Assembly (NCBI GenBank): GCA_031268115.1
Contig: JAIRXV010000178.1
Coordinates: 1 to 10,423, forward strand
Reading direction: 5' to 3'
DNA length: 10,423 nucleotides
DNA from: Bifidobacteriaceae bacterium
Lineage (GTDB): Bacteria > Actinomycetota > Actinomycetes > Actinomycetales > WQXJ01
Made by a program: the position numbers and the translations under genes. Of the stretch, positions 1 to 6,166 are shown piece by piece. The stretch's first letter is position 1. Each line of letters starts with the position of its first letter. The notes under the pieces were generated by a model that saw nothing but the letters and a program-made list of their open reading frames with translations, had not been told where the DNA came from and did not search any database.

Positions 1-193
1 GACAGGCGAAACCTCGCATTGGTGCTGGTGACTTATCGGGCGCTGGTCGAGGATCAAAGGACTTGCCTCCGGGTTCGCAACACATCCGTCTTGGCCGAAG
101 TGGGTCTTTTCACCAATGCCCTGACTGACGACACCTGCTCAGCCCAGCCGATTCGGGTCAATCGACGCTGGTCAGTCCGTTCGGGCCGCATCC

Positions 194-347
194 ATAGAGG
201 TATTGGTCAATAGTGGGAAGGGCGCGGTCACATCAATAGAGCTTTCGGCTATTAGGGTCGCCGGATTGGAGCGTTTCGGCTTGGTCTAATAGCCGAAAGC
301 TCTATCGGGATGCTGTGGGTGGCGGCAGCAATAGCCAAAACCTCTAT
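194..347. repeat. Four-copy nested inverted-repeat element
   Basis: Four copies of one ~20-nt motif lie within 154 bp. Two are on the plus strand (194-213 and 236-255) and two on the minus strand (305-286 and 347-329). The inner pair is a perfect 20-bp inverted repeat reading ATAGAGCTTTCGGCTATTAG, separated by 30 nt. The outer copies are diverged: the one at 347-329 reads ATAGAGGTTTTGGCTATTG and the one at 194-213 reads ATAGAGGTATTGGTCAATAG. The element is clearly richer in A+T than its surroundings. The layout could be the paired operator sites of a regulator, the ends of a small non-autonomous mobile element, or a structured RNA. There is no U-run typical of a terminator. The repeat itself is certain; its role is unknown. 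Confidence 0.85.
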
Positions 348-683
348 ATGGACGTGGCATGGTGGACAACGCGGCATCGATCAAGGCAATACGGACCGAG
401 AGTGACTTGATGTATTGAAGCGCTGAGGCTTGAGATGACCTTCCGAGATGGAAAGTGCCGGATGGCTCACGGTCCGTGGCGAAAGCCGAGCCTCAGTGGC
501 CAGGAGCACTGCCGCTGCCCTTCGCTCGCCTGGGTTGAACTGAGCACAGGACATCTCGATCGTCCGCTGCGTCGCGCAGTCACCTCCGCCCCTCCCGGCC
601 ACCGAAACTACGACGCGTTGGGCCGCCACACCCCTGAGTGGGGCGACAGCGAATCAGCGGACCGCCGCGGATTGCCCCGCGCC

Positions 684-784
684 GCAGTGAACGCCTTGCA
701 ATACGGGGCGGCCGGTGGGCAGCGAGTAGCGCACCCACACCGCTAGCGCAGTGAACGCCTTGAAATACGGGCCGGCCGGCGGCC
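684..784. repeat. Pair of ~37-nt direct repeats, 64-nt period
   Basis: Positions 684-720 and 748-784 share the core GCAGTGAACGCCTTG followed by AATACGGG (first-copy spelling, after one varying base) and a GGCCGG block, with only a few mismatches over 37 nt. A weaker third relative (CGCCTTGCACGGGCC) lies near 844-858. They lie outside any believable gene. They may be remnants of a dispersed intergenic repeat family or of local duplication. Confidence 0.7.
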
Positions 785-971
785 AACCCCCGGTACCCAA
801 AACCTCCCAAATGGTGCCTGGCGCCTCGTTTCTACTGGTCAGCGCCTTGCACGGGCCAGTGGACGCAGCTGGGAGGTCGCTCAACCGGCGGGCTCCTTAC
901 CGCAAGTGTCCGCGTAGGTCGCGCGACTCGCGATGCGACTGGAACGGTTCTGTCGAGGCAGGAGTGGTAGT

Positions 972-999
972 TTCACCAGCGTCAAAGCGCGTTTACCGT
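972..999 (+). promoter_or_regulatory. Candidate promoter of the DUF4190 gene
   Basis: A TTCACC box at 972-977 and a TACCGT box at 994-999 are separated by 16 nt and fit the loose TTGACA/TAnnnT pattern of actinobacterial housekeeping promoters. Transcription would begin near 1006, just before the Shine-Dalgarno sequence of the gene starting at 1023. This is a pattern match only. Confidence 0.3.
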
Positions 1000-1022
1000 T
1001 CCCGAGCGAAAGGTGAGCAATT

Positions 1023-1838
1023 GTGAGCGAAAACACCCCGAGCAACGAGACTGCGAGTGGCGCGTTGCCGCCGGGCGCCGCACCGCCGCTCGGGTACGGC
1101 CCGGCCCCAGGGTATGGCCCCGCCCCCGGCTACGGACCTCCCGCCCCCGGGTACGGTTCGCCATCCGCCCCCGGACCCGAACCCGCACCGGGCCACGGCC
1201 CCCCCGCCCCCGGGTACGGACCTCCCGCGGGCCCCCCCGCCCCCGGCTACGGACCTCCCGCAGGCCCGCCCGCACCCGGCTACGGTTCGCCGCCTGGGCC
1301 TGGACCCGCTCCGGCCTACGAACCCCCCGCGCCCGCTCCCGGCTACGGACCTTCCGCAGCCCCGCCCGCACCCGGATATGGCTCTGGGGTCGACCACGGG
1401 GGAACATCCGGGCCCGCCCCGGCACCCGGCTTCGGGCCACCCGCACCCGGCCGTGCCTCGCCCGTACCCGGCTACGGCCCACCCGCACCCGGCTACATCT
1501 CTCCGGCACCCGCCTTCGGCCAGCCGGGCGGCGCTGCGACCGGCCAGCAGAACGGCAATGGGACTGCCGCGTTGATCCTTGGCATCGCGGGCATTGTGAT
1601 TATGCCGCTCATCCCCTCGATCATCGCGGTGGTGCTGGGGCGCAGGGGGCAACGTGCCGCGGACGCGGGGCTGGCCTCCAACCGGTCGAGCGCCACCGCT
1701 GGCCTAATCTTGGGCTGGGTCGGCATCGCCTTCGCAGTCTTGGGCACGATTCTGATCGCCGTCATCATGGTTTGGGTGCTGCCCCAGGTGCCCACCTTGG
1801 ACCCGTACGGTGACGTGTTCACGTTCTCAGAGCTTTAG
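1023..1838 (+). CDS. Proline-rich DUF4190-type membrane protein
   Basis: This predicts a 271-residue protein. Residues ~15-170 are a low-complexity cytoplasmic or surface-exposed stretch built from imperfect repeats of PPAPGYG. Residues ~181-206 and ~225-252 are two hydrophobic membrane segments joined by a short polar Arg-containing loop, the arrangement of DUF4190 proteins. The GTG start is supported by an AAAGGTGAG ribosome binding site at 1009-1017. The function of such proteins is not known. A small membrane protein of this kind upstream of trpC is a familiar neighbourhood in actinobacterial trp clusters, so it may share a transcript with trpC (112-nt gap), but no biochemical link to tryptophan follows from that. 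The family assignment rests on the C-terminal half, because the N-terminal repeats would match many unrelated proteins. Confidence 0.85.
   Translation: MSENTPSNETASGALPPGAAPPLGYGPAPGYGPAPGYGPPAPGYGSPSAPGPEPAPGHGPPAPGYGPPAGPPAPGYGPPAGPPAPGYGSPPGPGPAPAYEPPAPAPGYGPSAAPPAPGYGSGVDHGGTSGPAPAPGFGPPAPGRASPVPGYGPPAPGYISPAPAFGQPGGAATGQQNGNGTAALILGIAGIVIMPLIPSIIAVVLGRRGQRAADAGLASNRSSATAGLILGWVGIAFAVLGTILIAVIMVWVLPQVPTLDPYGDVFTFSEL
1090..1500 (+). repeat. Coding minisatellite, Pro-Gly-Tyr repeats
   Basis: Within the preceding gene the DNA repeats units centred on CCCGGCTACGGACCTCCCGC and variants, coding for GYGPPAPGYG-like blocks. At least eight GYG cores are visible. Some units are near-identical at DNA level (for example around 1210-1270), suggesting recent expansion or slippage, so copy number may vary between strains. 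The bias also keeps other frames open over the same stretch; those frames are by-products. Confidence 0.8.
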
Positions 1839-1950
1839 CGGATCGACCGCTCAAACTCTTCGCGGACGGACGGCGGGAACGGGCTTGGACGCCGCGGCCG
1901 CGCGAGAGCGTTTACGATGGAGGTTCGATGATTGGGCGAGAGAGGCGGGC

Positions 1951-2763
1951 ATGAACGTCCTGGACGATATTGTGTGCGGCGTTCTCGCCGACCTCAAAGA
2001 GCGGCAGGCCAGCACTTCCCTCGATCGTTTGAAGGAGATCGCACACAACCAAGCAGCCGCCCGCGATCCCATACCCCTGTTGCGCGATCCGAACGCTCTG
2101 GCGGTGATTGCCGAGGTCAAGCGGTCCAGCCCATCGAAGGGGCCCATCGCGACAATCCCCGACCCAGCGGTCCTGGCCGCCGCTTACGAAGATGGCGGCG
2201 CCGCGATCGTCTCCGTTCTGACCGAACGGCGGCGCTTCGGTGGGTCCCTGGCAGATCTCAAAGCGGTCCGCGCAACCGTGGACGTTCCAGTGATGCGCAA
2301 GGATTTCGTGGTCACCCCATACCAAGTGTGGGAGGCGCGCGCCTGGGGCGCGGATGTGGTTCTCCTGATTGTCGCGGCCCTGCCGCAAACGGTGTTGACA
2401 TCCCTGGTGGAACGAACCGAGTCCTTGGGTATGACCGCGCTGGTCGAGGTACACACGCGCGAAGAAGCAGCCAGAGCGGTCGATGCCGGTGCTCGCCTGA
2501 TTGGGGTCAACACCCGGAACTTGAAGAACCTCACGGTAGACCGGTCGCGGTACGAGAAAGTCGCGAAAGAACTGCCGTCCGGGGTGGTGAAGGTCGCCGA
2601 ATCGGGAGTTCGAGACGCCCATGACGTAGTTGAATACGCCCGGGCGGGAGCGGATGCGGTGCTAGTCGGGGAGTCGGTCTCCAGGGCCAACGATCCGCGC
2701 CGCGCCGTCGCTGACCTTGTTGCCGCGGGTTCCCACCCGTCGCTGCGGGCGGTGCGTCAGTGA
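1951..2763 (+). CDS. trpC: Indole-3-glycerol phosphate synthase
   Basis: This cytoplasmic enzyme of tryptophan synthesis closes and decarboxylates CdRP to indole-3-glycerol phosphate. The 270-residue protein is a single (beta/alpha)8 barrel of normal length, with no fused phosphoribosylanthranilate isomerase domain. The expected active-site residues are present: E55 and K57 in AEVKRSSPSKG, K117 in MRKDF, E166 in LVEVH, N187 in GVNTRNL, and E217/S218 in VAESGV. The ATG at 1951 is preferred because a purine-rich GAGAGAGG site (1938-1945) lies 5 nt upstream and homologues begin close to this point; an in-frame extension to 1810 would overlap the upstream gene and has no family similarity. No leader peptide with tryptophan codons is visible in the 112-nt gap, so there is no sign of classical attenuation. 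The stop overlaps the trpB start by 4 nt. Confidence 0.97.
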   Translation: MNVLDDIVCGVLADLKERQASTSLDRLKEIAHNQAAARDPIPLLRDPNALAVIAEVKRSSPSKGPIATIPDPAVLAAAYEDGGAAIVSVLTERRRFGGSLADLKAVRATVDVPVMRKDFVVTPYQVWEARAWGADVVLLIVAALPQTVLTSLVERTESLGMTALVEVHTREEAARAVDAGARLIGVNTRNLKNLTVDRSRYEKVAKELPSGVVKVAESGVRDAHDVVEYARAGADAVLVGESVSRANDPRRAVADLVAAGSHPSLRAVRQ

Positions 2764-3983
2764 CGCATTCGCTCCAGCGCGCCCCGGGCCCCTACTTCGG
2801 CGGCTACGGTGGCCGGTTCATTCCCGAGGCCCTAATCACGGCGCTGGACCAACTCAGCGAGGCGTACGCCATCGTCCGCCAAGAACCGGAGTTTGAGGCG
2901 GAGCTAGACGGGCTGCTGCGGGACTACGCCGGCCGGCCCACCCCGCTGACGGAAGCGGGACGGTTTGGCGCCCACGCCGGGGGCGCAACCGTTTACCTGA
3001 AACGCGAGGACCTGGCCCACACCGGATCGCACAAAATCAACAACGTCCTGGGGCAGGCGCTGTTGACCAAACGGGTGGGCAAACAGCGGGTCATCGCGGA
3101 AACGGGTGCCGGTCAGCACGGCGTCGCGACCGCCACGGCCGCCGCGTTGATGGACTTGGAATGCGTGGTCTACATGGGCGAGGAGGACACTGAACGCCAG
3201 GCACTCAACGTCGCGCGCATGCGCCTGCTCGGTGCCGAGGTGGTGGCGGTGCGCTCGGGAACGCGCACACTGAAGGACGCGATCAATGCGGCGCTGCGCG
3301 ACTGGGTGACAAACGCCGAAACAACCAACTACGTGTTCGGAACGGTTGCCGGCCCCCATCCGTTCCCCGAGATGGTGCGCGATTTCCAGCGGGTCATCGG
3401 GGTTGAGGCTCGGGCGCAAGTCCTCGCCAAGGCAGGGCGGTTGCCGGATGCGGTGGCCGCCTGCGTGGGCGGAGGGTCCAACGCGATAGGCATCTTCGAC
3501 GCTTTCTTGGACGATGCCGGCACTCGCCTTGAGGGTTTCGAGGCCGGCGGGGAGGGGGTCGCCACGGGACGCCACGCCGCGACGCTCAGCGCTGGGAAAG
3601 TCGGTGTGCTTCACGGAGCGCGTTCCTATGTGCTCCAAGACGGGGACGGCCAGACCGTGCCAAGCCACTCGATCTCGGCGGGTCTCGACTATCCGGGCGT
3701 GGGACCGGAGCACGCGTGGCTCAGGGACACGGGCCGGGCGCGGTATTCGCCGATCACCGATGCGCAAGCGATGGAGGCGTTCGGTCTGCTCAGCCGGACG
3801 GAGGGAATCATCCCTGCCATCGAGTCCGCCCATGCGCTGGCAGGAGCGCTGCGACTGGGTCGCGAACTGGGTCCTGACGGGCTCATTGTCGTGTCGCTAT
3901 CCGGCCGCGGCGACAAAGACGTGACCACGGCCTCAAGGTGGTTCGGGCTGCTAGAACCCGGCGGAGCGGGAGCGATCGCATGA
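2760..3983 (+). CDS. trpB: Tryptophan synthase beta chain
   Basis: This PLP enzyme condenses indole with L-serine to give L-tryptophan, working as an alpha2-beta2 complex with TrpA. The 407-residue protein has normal length and starts with the PYFGGYGGRF block. K92 in HTGSHKINN is the PLP lysine and E114 in AETGAGQHG the catalytic glutamate. GGGSNA (237-242) binds the cofactor phosphate, EGIIPAIESAHA (from 348) lies at the active site, and SGRGDKD (381-387) follows near the end. It is the canonical TrpB1 type rather than the stand-alone TrpB2. The GTG start overlaps the trpC stop, and its TGA stop overlaps the trpA ATG, so the three genes are probably translationally coupled. Confidence 0.98.
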   Translation: MTHSLQRAPGPYFGGYGGRFIPEALITALDQLSEAYAIVRQEPEFEAELDGLLRDYAGRPTPLTEAGRFGAHAGGATVYLKREDLAHTGSHKINNVLGQALLTKRVGKQRVIAETGAGQHGVATATAAALMDLECVVYMGEEDTERQALNVARMRLLGAEVVAVRSGTRTLKDAINAALRDWVTNAETTNYVFGTVAGPHPFPEMVRDFQRVIGVEARAQVLAKAGRLPDAVAACVGGGSNAIGIFDAFLDDAGTRLEGFEAGGEGVATGRHAATLSAGKVGVLHGARSYVLQDGDGQTVPSHSISAGLDYPGVGPEHAWLRDTGRARYSPITDAQAMEAFGLLSRTEGIIPAIESAHALAGALRLGRELGPDGLIVVSLSGRGDKDVTTASRWFGLLEPGGAGAIA

Positions 3984-4849
3984 ACCAGGCAAGAACGGGC
4001 GGTGGGGCGCCGCTCAGCGCCAGCCGTCCGGGCAGAGCGAACCGCGGCTCAGTTGGCGCGGCGATTGACGCGGCCGCCGCGGAGGGCCGGGCCGCTTTGA
4101 TCGCGTACCTGCCGGTGGGGTTTCCCGACGTGGCCGAGTCAATCGGCGCGGTCAAAGCGTTGATCGACGCTGGGGCCGACATCGTAGAACTGGGTCTTCC
4201 GTACTCCGATCCGGTGATGGATGGGCCGGTCATCGAAGGCGCAGTGACGGCCGCTTTGGCGGGGGGAGTGCGGGTGGCCGACACGATGCGAGCCGTCGAG
4301 GCGTTGGCGCCCACGGGGGTCCCTCTGCTGGTCATGTCCTACTACGCCCCAATCTTGGCTACTGGCGTGGAACGGTTCGCGGCGGATTTGGCGAGCGCCG
4401 GAGGGGCCGGTCTGATCACACCCGACCTGATCCCGGACGAGGCCGGGGCCTGGTTGGCCGCGTCCGAAACCCACGGGCTCGACCGGGTGTTCCTGGTTGC
4501 CCCAAGCTCCAGCGACTCCCGCCTGCGACTGGTGGCCGAGGCGTGCCGCGGGTTCGTCTACGTGGCCTCAACCATGGGAATCACCGGCGAGCGAACCACG
4601 CTTTCGGCGGCCGCCAAAGATCTGACGGTCAGGACGCGCGCGGCCGGCGCCTCACGGGCGTGCGTCGGCGTGGGCGTCTCAACCCCAGCCCATGCCGCCG
4701 AGGTAGCCCAGTACGCCGATGGCGTCATCGTCGGTTCGGCGTTCGTCCGTCTGCTGCGCGACGCCGAGACACCCGCGGCAGCGCGGGCGGCACTGTCCGA
4801 TCTGGCCGGCCGCCTGCGTCAGTCCGCCGTCCGCGGGGCGGGTCGTTAG
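3980..4849 (+). CDS. trpA: Tryptophan synthase alpha chain
   Basis: The alpha subunit cleaves indole-3-glycerol phosphate to indole and glyceraldehyde-3-phosphate and channels indole to TrpB. The 289-residue protein carries the two catalytic acids, E70 and D81, in ELGLPYSDPVMDGP. The mobile loop reads STMGITGER (around 197-205), and VGVGVSTPAHA (from 229) together with the GSAF near 252 forms the phosphate-binding end of the barrel. The ATG at 3980 is chosen because it overlaps the trpB stop (ATGA), as at the trpC/trpB junction. It gives an N-terminal extension of about 20 polar residues over the usual family start, so a later start cannot be excluded. It is the last gene of the run and is followed after a few bases by a strong stem-loop. 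Confidence 0.97.
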   Translation: MNQARTGGGAPLSASRPGRANRGSVGAAIDAAAAEGRAALIAYLPVGFPDVAESIGAVKALIDAGADIVELGLPYSDPVMDGPVIEGAVTAALAGGVRVADTMRAVEALAPTGVPLLVMSYYAPILATGVERFAADLASAGGAGLITPDLIPDEAGAWLAASETHGLDRVFLVAPSSSDSRLRLVAEACRGFVYVASTMGITGERTTLSAAAKDLTVRTRAAGASRACVGVGVSTPAHAAEVAQYADGVIVGSAFVRLLRDAETPAAARAALSDLAGRLRQSAVRGAGR

Positions 4850-4854
4850 CGGTC

Positions 4855-4922
4855 GTTTCCGGTTGGCTTCGACCCACAAGATCCCAGGTCGCGCAGGATC
4901 CCAGGTCGAGGTCAACCGAAAC
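4855..4922 (+). terminator. Long stem-loop after trpA
   Basis: Positions 4855-4874 pair with 4904-4922 over 19 base pairs, including two G-U pairs and one bulged C at 4859. The 29-nt loop contains a direct repeat (GATCCCAGGTCG, copies at 4880-4891 and 4897-4908). There is no clear U-tract, which is common for actinobacterial terminators. Position and strength suggest it ends the trp transcript and insulates the Fic module. It might instead be a remnant repeat at an insertion boundary. Confidence 0.6.
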
Positions 4923-4971
4923 CTAGAACCGGAACTTAGATGCGCCGTAACGAGACCGCGAAGGTCTTGGG

Positions 4972-5000
4972 TTGACACGGTAGGGTGGAGGCCCTAGGTC
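4972..5000 (+). promoter_or_regulatory. Candidate promoter and operator of the Fic module
   Basis: A perfect TTGACA box (4972-4977) is followed after 17 nt by TAGGTC (4995-5000), giving a good actinobacterial-type promoter. Between and partly inside the boxes lies a small palindrome, TAGGG-6 nt-CCCTA (4981-4996). A further inverted pair, AGACC/GGTCT (4953-4957 and 4963-4967), lies just upstream of the -35 box. Sites placed like this would suit autorepression by the antitoxin or toxin-antitoxin complex, which is inference. If the start is near 5007 the leader is very short and begins at the ribosome binding site. Confidence 0.5.
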
Positions 5001-5018
5001 GGGTGAAAGGAGCAGGTT

Positions 5019-5261
5019 GTGCCCGAGGCGTTTGACGTGCAGGAGCGGTGGCCTGATTTGTTTGAGGGGCTCAGCGAGCGTGGGCGGTGGGCGGTGGTTC
5101 AGGCGTTGGCTGCCGCGTGGCACGAGGGTTGGGTGCCGAACAGAGACGATGTTGAGCTGATTACGGACGACGCGCGCGGCGCGGTGAGTCCGAAAGAGTT
5201 CCGTGAGCGTGCCTATCGGGCGGCGCTTCGGGATCGACAGAACGCGCTGGCCGGTCGGTGA
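5019..5261 (+). CDS. VbhA-like antitoxin of a Fic toxin
   Basis: This is a small 80-residue, helix-rich, charged protein encoded directly upstream of a Fic gene and overlapping it by 4 nt (GTGA). In class I Fic systems a separate small antitoxin blocks the toxin with an inhibitory helix carrying (S/T)xxxE(G/N), whose Glu prevents productive ATP binding. Here the matching stretch is AAWHEGWVP, with E36-G37 in the right place and a tryptophan/proline context like VbhA, but alanine (A32) stands where Ser/Thr is expected. The GTG start is set by a strong AAAGGAG site at 5006-5012, 6 nt upstream. The second half (about 51-80) is predicted by eye to be a basic/acidic helix. Assignment rests on context plus this motif; overall similarity to VbhA is modest. 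Confidence 0.75.
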   Translation: MPEAFDVQERWPDLFEGLSERGRWAVVQALAAAWHEGWVPNRDDVELITDDARGAVSPKEFRERAYRAALRDRQNALAGR

Positions 5262-5944
5262 CGTCCAATCAACTGGAACTGTGGGAGTCGTATTTCTATC
5301 CAGAAACCTACGATCCGTTTGAAGGCGTTGGGACGTTACGGAACTTGTTCGGTGAGCGCGATGCGGGGGTCTTGAGAACGCTCGAATACCTGTATGTGGA
5401 GCGTCGCCAGCGTCAACTGGGCGAGGGAGAGGTCCACATTGCGCGAACCTACGACGCCCAGCACGTGCGATCCGCCCATAGGCACTTGTTCCAGGATGTG
5501 TATGGGTGGGCGGGACAACACAGGGTTGTCGATATGGGCAAGGGACAGAGCCTGTTCGCGGATATCGAGATGGGGGAAATCGGCCGTTACCTGGACGATG
5601 CGGAACGGATCGTAAAGAGCACTGATTGGGGGTCTCTCGACCATGAGGGGTTCGCTGACCGAGCGGCAACGGTCTTTGCTTATGTGAATCAGGCACATCC
5701 GTTTCGCGAAGGGAATGGACGGTCCTCGAAAGCGTTCATGCAAGACGTGGCCGATCTGTCGCGCTTCTCGCTCGATTATGGGCGTGTGACTTCCAGGCAA
5801 TGGAATCAGGGTTCGGAGTTGGGCGGACCGGATCGAGACCAGTACCGGCCTCAGCCGGCTTCCCTGATTCCTGTCTTCCGGGCGGTTGCTGTGCCGCGCG
5901 TTGACAATCAGTCTTCGGCGGTTGATGGAGTTGAGACAGACTGA
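5258..5944 (+). CDS. fic: Fic-domain protein adenylyltransferase (toxin)
   Basis: Fic enzymes transfer AMP, or less often another nucleotide part, to hydroxyl groups of target proteins; bacterial class I members act as growth-arresting toxins. The 228-residue protein has the core motif HPFREGNGRSSK at 147-158: H147 is the catalytic base, E151 the metal ligand, N153/G154/R155 the phosphate-binding part. The last Arg of the usual HxFx(D/E)GNGRxxR is replaced by Lys (K158). GQHRVVDMGKGQSLFA (about 86-101) is the target-docking flap, and the opening YPETYDPFEGVGTLRNLFG matches the N-terminus seen in VbhT/Doc-like Fic domains. No inhibitory helix is visible in the protein itself, consistent with the separate antitoxin just upstream. 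The GTG start overlaps the antitoxin stop. Base usage is less GC-rich than in trpA or thyA, suggesting later acquisition. The cellular target is unknown. Confidence 0.93.
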   Translation: MTSNQLELWESYFYPETYDPFEGVGTLRNLFGERDAGVLRTLEYLYVERRQRQLGEGEVHIARTYDAQHVRSAHRHLFQDVYGWAGQHRVVDMGKGQSLFADIEMGEIGRYLDDAERIVKSTDWGSLDHEGFADRAATVFAYVNQAHPFREGNGRSSKAFMQDVADLSRFSLDYGRVTSRQWNQGSELGGPDRDQYRPQPASLIPVFRAVAVPRVDNQSSAVDGVETD

Positions 5945-5969
5945 CAGCGAGACGTAGCGGCCTTTCCCC

Positions 5970-5997
5970 GGCCGGCGAGTGAAGCGACGGGCCGGCC
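5970..5997 (+). terminator. GC hairpin after fic
   Basis: GGCCGGC at 5970-5976 pairs with GCCGGCC at 5991-5997 across a 14-nt loop, 26 nt after the fic stop. There is no U-tract. The left arm could alternatively pair with CGGCC at 5958-5962. It is a reasonable terminator candidate for the Fic module. Confidence 0.4.
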
Positions 5998-6044
5998 CGC
6001 GCCCACCGCCACACCAACACTGCCGATGGCGCATCACAGGTACT

Positions 6045-6072
6045 GGCGATCAGGGCTGTGGACCGGATCGCC
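6045..6072. terminator. Hairpin between convergent genes
   Basis: A perfect 7-bp inverted repeat, GGCGATC (6045-6051) and GATCGCC (6066-6072), has a 14-nt loop. It lies midway in the 222-nt gap between the convergent fic and RNase D genes, where a terminator serving either direction would be expected. No flanking U-run is seen. Confidence 0.35.
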
Positions 6073-6166
6073 GGGACCGAGCGGATGGCTGTCGGGTTGC
6101 AGTTTGCGGGCCGCTCCTAACTGAACGAAGCACGTCTACAACCCGGGCCGCTTGGGGCTTGGGCGC

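Larger units (their letters stand above)
1..1022. other. Gene-poor left flank
   Basis: No reading frame in this 1 kb stretch gives a recognisable protein. The frame open from the window edge to a stop at 213 could be the tail of an upstream gene, but its translation shows no family motif. The longer frames between 381 and 1026 are Arg/Pro/Ala-rich chance frames of high-GC DNA without good ribosome binding sites. What can be seen is a four-copy inverted motif at 194-347, a pair of direct repeats at 684-784, and a probable promoter for the next gene at 972-999. The region may be an intergenic spacer or a decayed mobile or accessory segment; the sequence alone does not decide. Confidence 0.6.

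Noticed and set aside
54..191. 45-codon minus-strand frame beginning 3 nt after the first motif copy
   Set aside because: It has no ribosome binding site or recognisable family motif. The C-terminal KRPTSAKTDVLRTRRQVL vaguely recalls basic DNA-binding tails, but that is too little to call a gene or transposase remnant.
435..746. 103-codon plus-strand frame
   Set aside because: Its composition is random-looking, it crosses one of the direct repeats, and it lacks a ribosome binding site.
993..1652. 219-codon minus-strand open frame and the 1013-1813 plus-strand frame
   Set aside because: Both are by-products of the GC-rich Pro-Gly-Tyr repeat. The frame at 1023 has the good ribosome binding site and codes for the two membrane segments.
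1913..1950. Possible trp leader peptide or attenuator before trpC
   Set aside because: A TACGAT box and two tiny frames are present, but no tryptophan codons and no competing hairpins are visible.
6093..6145. Inverted repeat CGGGTTG/CAACCCG
   Set aside because: Seven base pairs with a ~39-nt loop in GC-rich DNA is within chance expectation; the shorter-loop hairpin at 6045-6072 is the better terminator candidate.
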